A stretch of DNA of 17,510 bases from NCBI GenBank assembly GCA_023255095.1, contig JALRJJ010000126.1:1-17510 (forward strand). Direction: 5' to 3'. The stretch comes from a bacterium. GTDB lineage: Bacteria > Fidelibacterota > Marinisomatia > Marinisomatales > Marinisomataceae. How positions within the stretch are numbered: position 1 is the stretch's first letter; each line of letters begins with the position of its first letter. The translations under genes were made by a program, and so were the position numbers. Below, piece after piece: positions 14,924 through 17,510 of this stretch. The notes beneath the pieces were generated by a model, which made no database searches, had not been told where the DNA came from, and saw nothing but the letters and a program-made list of their open reading frames with translations.

Positions 14924-15825
14924 CCATTATATCTGGAGGAAATTCGGCTGAAAAGGATGTCTCATTAAAATCAGGTGAAGCTGTAGCTAAAGCTTGCTTT
15001 GGATTATCTTTAAATTTTGAACATTTCATTTTACAAGAAGAGAAAATCGATTCGACAATAGATTCTTTAAAAAAATTTGATTTTGTTTTTATTGCTTTAC
15101 ATGGAACCTTTGGAGAGGATGGAACTATTCAAAGAATTTTGGAAGAGAATCAAATACCGTTTAACGGTTCTAATTCCGAAGCATCTAAATTATGTTTTAA
15201 TAAGGCAGCAGTAAAGATTTTGGCAAAAAAAAATAATATTTTGACCCCTGAATTCGTACAGATTAAAGAAATCAACGGTGTGCTAGAAAGTAACAATTTT
15301 TCTGTTTTTAAAGATTATGTAGTCAAACCTAATCAACAGGGCAGTTCTTTAGGGATTTATCGAAAGAAAGATTTAATCAATGAGTGTGAGAAAAAAATAA
15401 AGTCTATTTTTGAACTAGATAATGAAATTTTAATTGAAGAATTTATTGATGGAAGAGAAATAACAGTTGGCATTCTTAACAATAAAACCTTACCCATTAT
15501 TGAAATAAAACCTAGAAGCGAATTTTATGATTTTCGTTCGAAGTATTCGAAAGGATTTTGTGAATATGTTTGTCCTGCAGAAATAGATTCAACAACAGAA
15601 CAGAAACTGATTGAAAATAGCTTAAGAATTCACCAATTGACTGGGTGTAATGTTTACTCGAGAGTAGACTTTAGGCTTGACAAGAAAGGTACTCCATGGT
15701 TTTTAGAAATTAATACTTTACCAGGCTTAACAGAAACGAGCCTTTTTCCTTTAGCCTGTAAAAAGTCAGGAATAAATTTTGAAAAAATGATATCAAATCT
15801 GATTAATTTGTCAAATGAAAAATAA
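14914..15825 (+). CDS. ddl: D-alanine--D-alanine ligase with a non-canonical (AUU or AUA) start
   Basis: ATP-grasp ligase joining two D-alanines for the peptidoglycan stem peptide. Read from ATT 14914 it has 303 residues and the complete Ddl pattern. It has KIAIISGGNSAEKDVSLKSG (2-21) with substrate-binding Glu13, ALHGTFGEDG with His63, and PFNGSNSEASKLCFNKAAVK (about 82-101). It continues with VVKPNQQGSSLGIY, LIEEFIDGREITVGIL, and EINTLPGLTETSLFP with the Mg-binding Glu and Asn. In-frame codons between the stop at 14884-14886 and Ile3 contain no ATG, GTG or TTG. The only candidates are ATT 14914 (giving the family-like MKIA) and ATA 14920. Beginning instead at TTG 15139 would delete 75 residues including Glu13 and His63. 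It overlaps the phosphatase gene by 10 nt and cysS by 11 nt. Confidence 0.88.
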   Translation: MKIAIISGGNSAEKDVSLKSGEAVAKACFGLSLNFEHFILQEEKIDSTIDSLKKFDFVFIALHGTFGEDGTIQRILEENQIPFNGSNSEASKLCFNKAAVKILAKKNNILTPEFVQIKEINGVLESNNFSVFKDYVVKPNQQGSSLGIYRKKDLINECEKKIKSIFELDNEILIEEFIDGREITVGILNNKTLPIIEIKPRSEFYDFRSKYSKGFCEYVCPAEIDSTTEQKLIENSLRIHQLTGCNVYSRVDFRLDKKGTPWFLEINTLPGLTETSLFPLACKKSGINFEKMISNLINLSNEK

Positions 15826-17200
15826 TTTAAAATTTCATAACTCTATTTCTGGTAAAAAAGAAACTTTTAAACCAATTGATAATTCTCAAGTTTTGCTTTA
15901 TGGTTGCGGTCCTACTGTTTATGATTCACCTCATTTAGGAAATTTTAGGACCTTTGTATTTTACGATTTAACAATTAGGGTATTAGAGCTAAATGATTTT
16001 TCTGTAAAATCAATTATTAATATTACAGATATTGATGATAAGATTATCAGCAGGGCTAATAGCGAAAAAATTGCTATAAATGAAATTACAGACAAGTATG
16101 AATCAGTTTTTATTGAACAGTGGAATAAATTAAAAAATCAGCCTCCAACTCAATTTATTAGAGCAACAGATAATATCACTAAGATGATTTCTTTTATAGG
16201 TCATCTTTTAGATGAAAATTTTGCTTATGTTGTTAACAGAAGCGTCTATTTTGATTCAAGAAATCCTAAAATTAATTATGAAAAATTTGTGAGCGTTGAA
16301 GAGGTTAATGAAGATCAAAATTCAGAGAAAAAATATCAGAGCGACTTTGCATTGTGGAAAGCTTGGAAAAAAGAGGACAAAGAAATCTTTTGGGATTCTC
16401 CATGGGGTCAAGGAAGACCTGCTTGGCATACAGAATGTGCAGTTATAGCTTCAAATTATCTTGGAAATTCAATTGATATACATTGTGGAGGAATTGATTT
16501 AAAGTTTCCTCATCATCAGAATGAGTCAGTTCAAGTTGAAGCTTTATCGGAGGATATATTTACCAAATATTGGCTTCACTCAGAGCATCTGCTATTTGAG
16601 GATGATAAGATGAGTAAATCCCTAGGGAATATTCTCAGTATTCAATCGCTGGAAAAAGAATTTTCGATAGAATCAATTAGACTTTTTTTGATGTCTTCTC
16701 ATTATCGATCTAAAATTTCTTTTAATAGAAATTTATTAATTGAATCACAGAAAATGATTTCAAAAATTGAAAGATTTATAGATAATTTTAATCTAAGATT
16801 ATCTTCACCAAGTTTCAAAAATTACGATTTTACAAATCAAGAAATTGATTTTATCAATGCCTTGAATGATGATTTGAATACTCCTAAGGCTCTCGGTGTT
16901 TTTTTTAATTTTCTTAATGAATTCAATAAGAAAAACATTTCCAGTTCTAACAATCTACATAATTCAGAAAGATATAAAGCAGAATCCTTCGTTAATTTAT
17001 TTAATTCAATATTTCAATGTTTATCTGATAGCAGTTCAAATCCTTTTCCTGAGAATGTACAAAAATTACTAGAAAGCAGAGAGTTAGCTAGAAATAAAAA
17101 AAATTGGGAGTTATCCGATCAAATAAGAGAAAAATTGTCAGAACTCGGTTGGAATGTTGAAGATTCTTCTCAAGGTCAAAAACTAATCAGAAAGAAATAA
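15815..17200 (+). CDS. cysS: Cysteinyl-tRNA synthetase
   Basis: Class I aminoacyl-tRNA synthetase charging tRNA(Cys). The zinc site that recognises the cysteine thiol is visible as Cys31 (LYGCGPTVYD), Cys in WHTECAVIAS (about residue 208) and the His/Glu of HHQNES (about 231-236). The ATP-binding HIGH-type motif is HLGN (about 40-43) and the KMSKS motif is DDKMSKSLGN (about 265-274). The C-terminal DALR-like helical domain includes the family-typical LNDDLNTPKALGVFF (about 348-362). Its 461 residues match the family. The ATG lies 11 nt inside ddl. It is the last gene of the co-directional run, and no GC-rich terminator follows. Confidence 0.97.
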   Translation: MKNNLKFHNSISGKKETFKPIDNSQVLLYGCGPTVYDSPHLGNFRTFVFYDLTIRVLELNDFSVKSIINITDIDDKIISRANSEKIAINEITDKYESVFIEQWNKLKNQPPTQFIRATDNITKMISFIGHLLDENFAYVVNRSVYFDSRNPKINYEKFVSVEEVNEDQNSEKKYQSDFALWKAWKKEDKEIFWDSPWGQGRPAWHTECAVIASNYLGNSIDIHCGGIDLKFPHHQNESVQVEALSEDIFTKYWLHSEHLLFEDDKMSKSLGNILSIQSLEKEFSIESIRLFLMSSHYRSKISFNRNLLIESQKMISKIERFIDNFNLRLSSPSFKNYDFTNQEIDFINALNDDLNTPKALGVFFNFLNEFNKKNISSSNNLHNSERYKAESFVNLFNSIFQCLSDSSSNPFPENVQKLLESRELARNKKNWELSDQIREKLSELGWNVEDSSQGQKLIRKK

Positions 17201-17238
17201 TTTGTTTTCCTAATAATATTTATTATATTTCACCGCTT

Positions 17239-17268
17239 TTGTCTACGCGTGCGTATAGAGATTAAAAT
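17239..17268 (+). promoter_or_regulatory. Putative sigma-70-type promoter of the tRNA gene
   Basis: TTGTCT (17239-17244) and TAAAAT (17263-17268) are separated by 18 nt and end 9 nt before the mature 5' end of the tRNA. The spacer contains the GC-rich ACGCGTGCGT, unusual for this DNA. The match is modest and other hexamers are possible. Confidence 0.35.
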
Positions 17269-17277
17269 ATATGAATC

Positions 17278-17350
17278 GCCGGTGTAGCTCAGTTGGTAGA
17301 GCAGCTGATTTGTAATCAGCGGGTCGGGGGTTCGAATCCTCTCGCCGGCT
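17278..17350 (+). tRNA. tRNA-Thr (anticodon UGU)
   Basis: A 73-nt cloverleaf folds cleanly. The acceptor stem GCCGGTG pairs with CGCCGGC (one G-T pair). The D arm is GCTC/GAGC. The anticodon stem GCTGA/TCAGC carries loop TTTGTAA (17309-17315), so the anticodon is TGT, reading ACA threonine codons. The variable region is 5 nt and the T arm is GGGGG-TTCGAAT-CCTCT. The discriminator base is T and the 3' CCA is not encoded. It is the usual kind of anchor for integration events, which matters because foreign-looking DNA starts about 30 bases downstream. Confidence 0.97.
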
Positions 17351-17375
17351 CACTAAAGCAAAAATAGATATTTGA

Positions 17376-17510
17376 AATTTTTTTTCCGAGACGCGACTTG
17401 AAAACCGGATGCAACGCTCGACAATTGGAGACATTCGAGACCTAGCGAAGCTGTCGTCCGCTTTGCAAACGGCGAAGCCGTCGGTCGTGATACATATGGC
17501 CGCACAACCT
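17376..17510 (+). CDS. rfbG: CDP-glucose 4,6-dehydratase fragment (5' end missing, runs off the window)
   Basis: An open frame of 45 codons runs to the last base of the window. It contains FSETRLENRM, then IGDIRDLAKL and VVIHMAAQP. These align in order with the early part of CDP-glucose 4,6-dehydratase (RfbG/DdhB), an NAD-dependent short-chain dehydratase for deoxysugar O-antigen synthesis. In that family SLFE...RL...M, GDIRD and H-MAAQPLVR follow the Rossmann GHTGFKG motif. That motif and about 45 upstream residues are absent: an in-frame TGA stands at 17373-17375, just 23 nt after the tRNA. Codons here are GC-rich (ACG, CGC, TCG, GCG, CCG, GTG), quite unlike every other gene in the window. 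The break lies at or near the run of eight T at 17378-17385. Either a chimeric join or a transferred, truncated gene. Confidence 0.75.

Noticed and set aside
15139..15141. TTG as the start of ddl
   Set aside because: It would remove residues carrying Glu13, His63 and the first glycine motif, all clearly encoded upstream in the same frame.
14351..15825. A phosphatase-Ddl fusion by programmed frameshift
   Set aside because: The frames differ, but there is no slippery heptamer at the overlap, and a Shine-Dalgarno sequence at 14905 explains separate initiation better.
17208..17232. AT-only inverted repeat after cysS as an intrinsic terminator
   Set aside because: TAATA-ATATT-TATTA has no GC pairs and is not followed by a clean T-run, so it would not be a stable terminator hairpin.
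17243..17434. 63-residue reading frame on the minus strand containing REDSNPRPADYKSAALPTEL
   Set aside because: This is the well-known spurious translation of the complement of a tRNA gene, here the tRNA-Thr; it is not a protein.
1..17510. CRISPR array, insertion sequence, toxin-antitoxin or defence system
   Set aside because: No regularly spaced repeats, transposase, nuclease-antitoxin pair or defence domains were seen; internal genes are housekeeping or Bat proteins.

Overview
This is a strongly AT-rich bacterial chromosomal segment in which every supported protein gene lies on the + strand and is packed end to start, mostly with 1-17 nt overlaps. The proteins point to a diderm bacterium of the Fibrobacteres-Chlorobi-Bacteroidetes sphere. 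Evidence is a complete batABCDE aerotolerance cluster, several secreted proteins whose signal peptides end in an 'AQ'-type cleavage site, and LolA-like, GmhB-like and Tat components. AT-richness, frequent TTG starts and very compact genes would fit a marine lineage such as Candidatus Marinimicrobia (SAR406). That placement is an inference from style and gene content, not from a phylogenetic marker.

Layout: 1-464 holds no supported gene and does not resemble the rest; it is repeat- and palindrome-rich. 465-3151 carries an N-terminally truncated HtrA protease, a DUF4321 membrane protein, a 59-residue TatA and GatA. 3173-8255 is the Bat cluster: two von Willebrand A membrane proteins, a TPR protein, the large BatD and a TPR/SH3 BatE. 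8260-10458 holds a secreted SPOR protein, YebC, RuvC and RuvA. 10467-13825 holds GcvT and the DNA translocase FtsK. 13818-17200 holds a LolA-like periplasmic protein, a GmhB-like HAD phosphatase, D-Ala-D-Ala ligase and CysS. A tRNA-Thr(UGU) follows at 17278-17350. The last 135 bases encode an unrelated GC-rich fragment of CDP-glucose 4,6-dehydratase that runs off the end.

Working together: most genes are housekeeping (protein quality control and export, tRNA aminoacylation, recombination, chromosome segregation, one-carbon metabolism, envelope and peptidoglycan synthesis). They share transcription rather than a pathway. The Bat cluster is the only true multi-gene system, and it lacks the MoxR ATPase and DUF58 genes that normally sit upstream.

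I do not see a new defence system, mobile element or CRISPR array. The points most worth a second look are: a ddl gene whose only possible starts are AUU or AUA behind a strong Shine-Dalgarno sequence; both ends of the window, which look like junctions to foreign DNA (assembly chimera or transfer); an identical 16-nt overlapping stop/start junction used twice inside the bat cluster; and a GmhB-like phosphatase without its zinc ligands.
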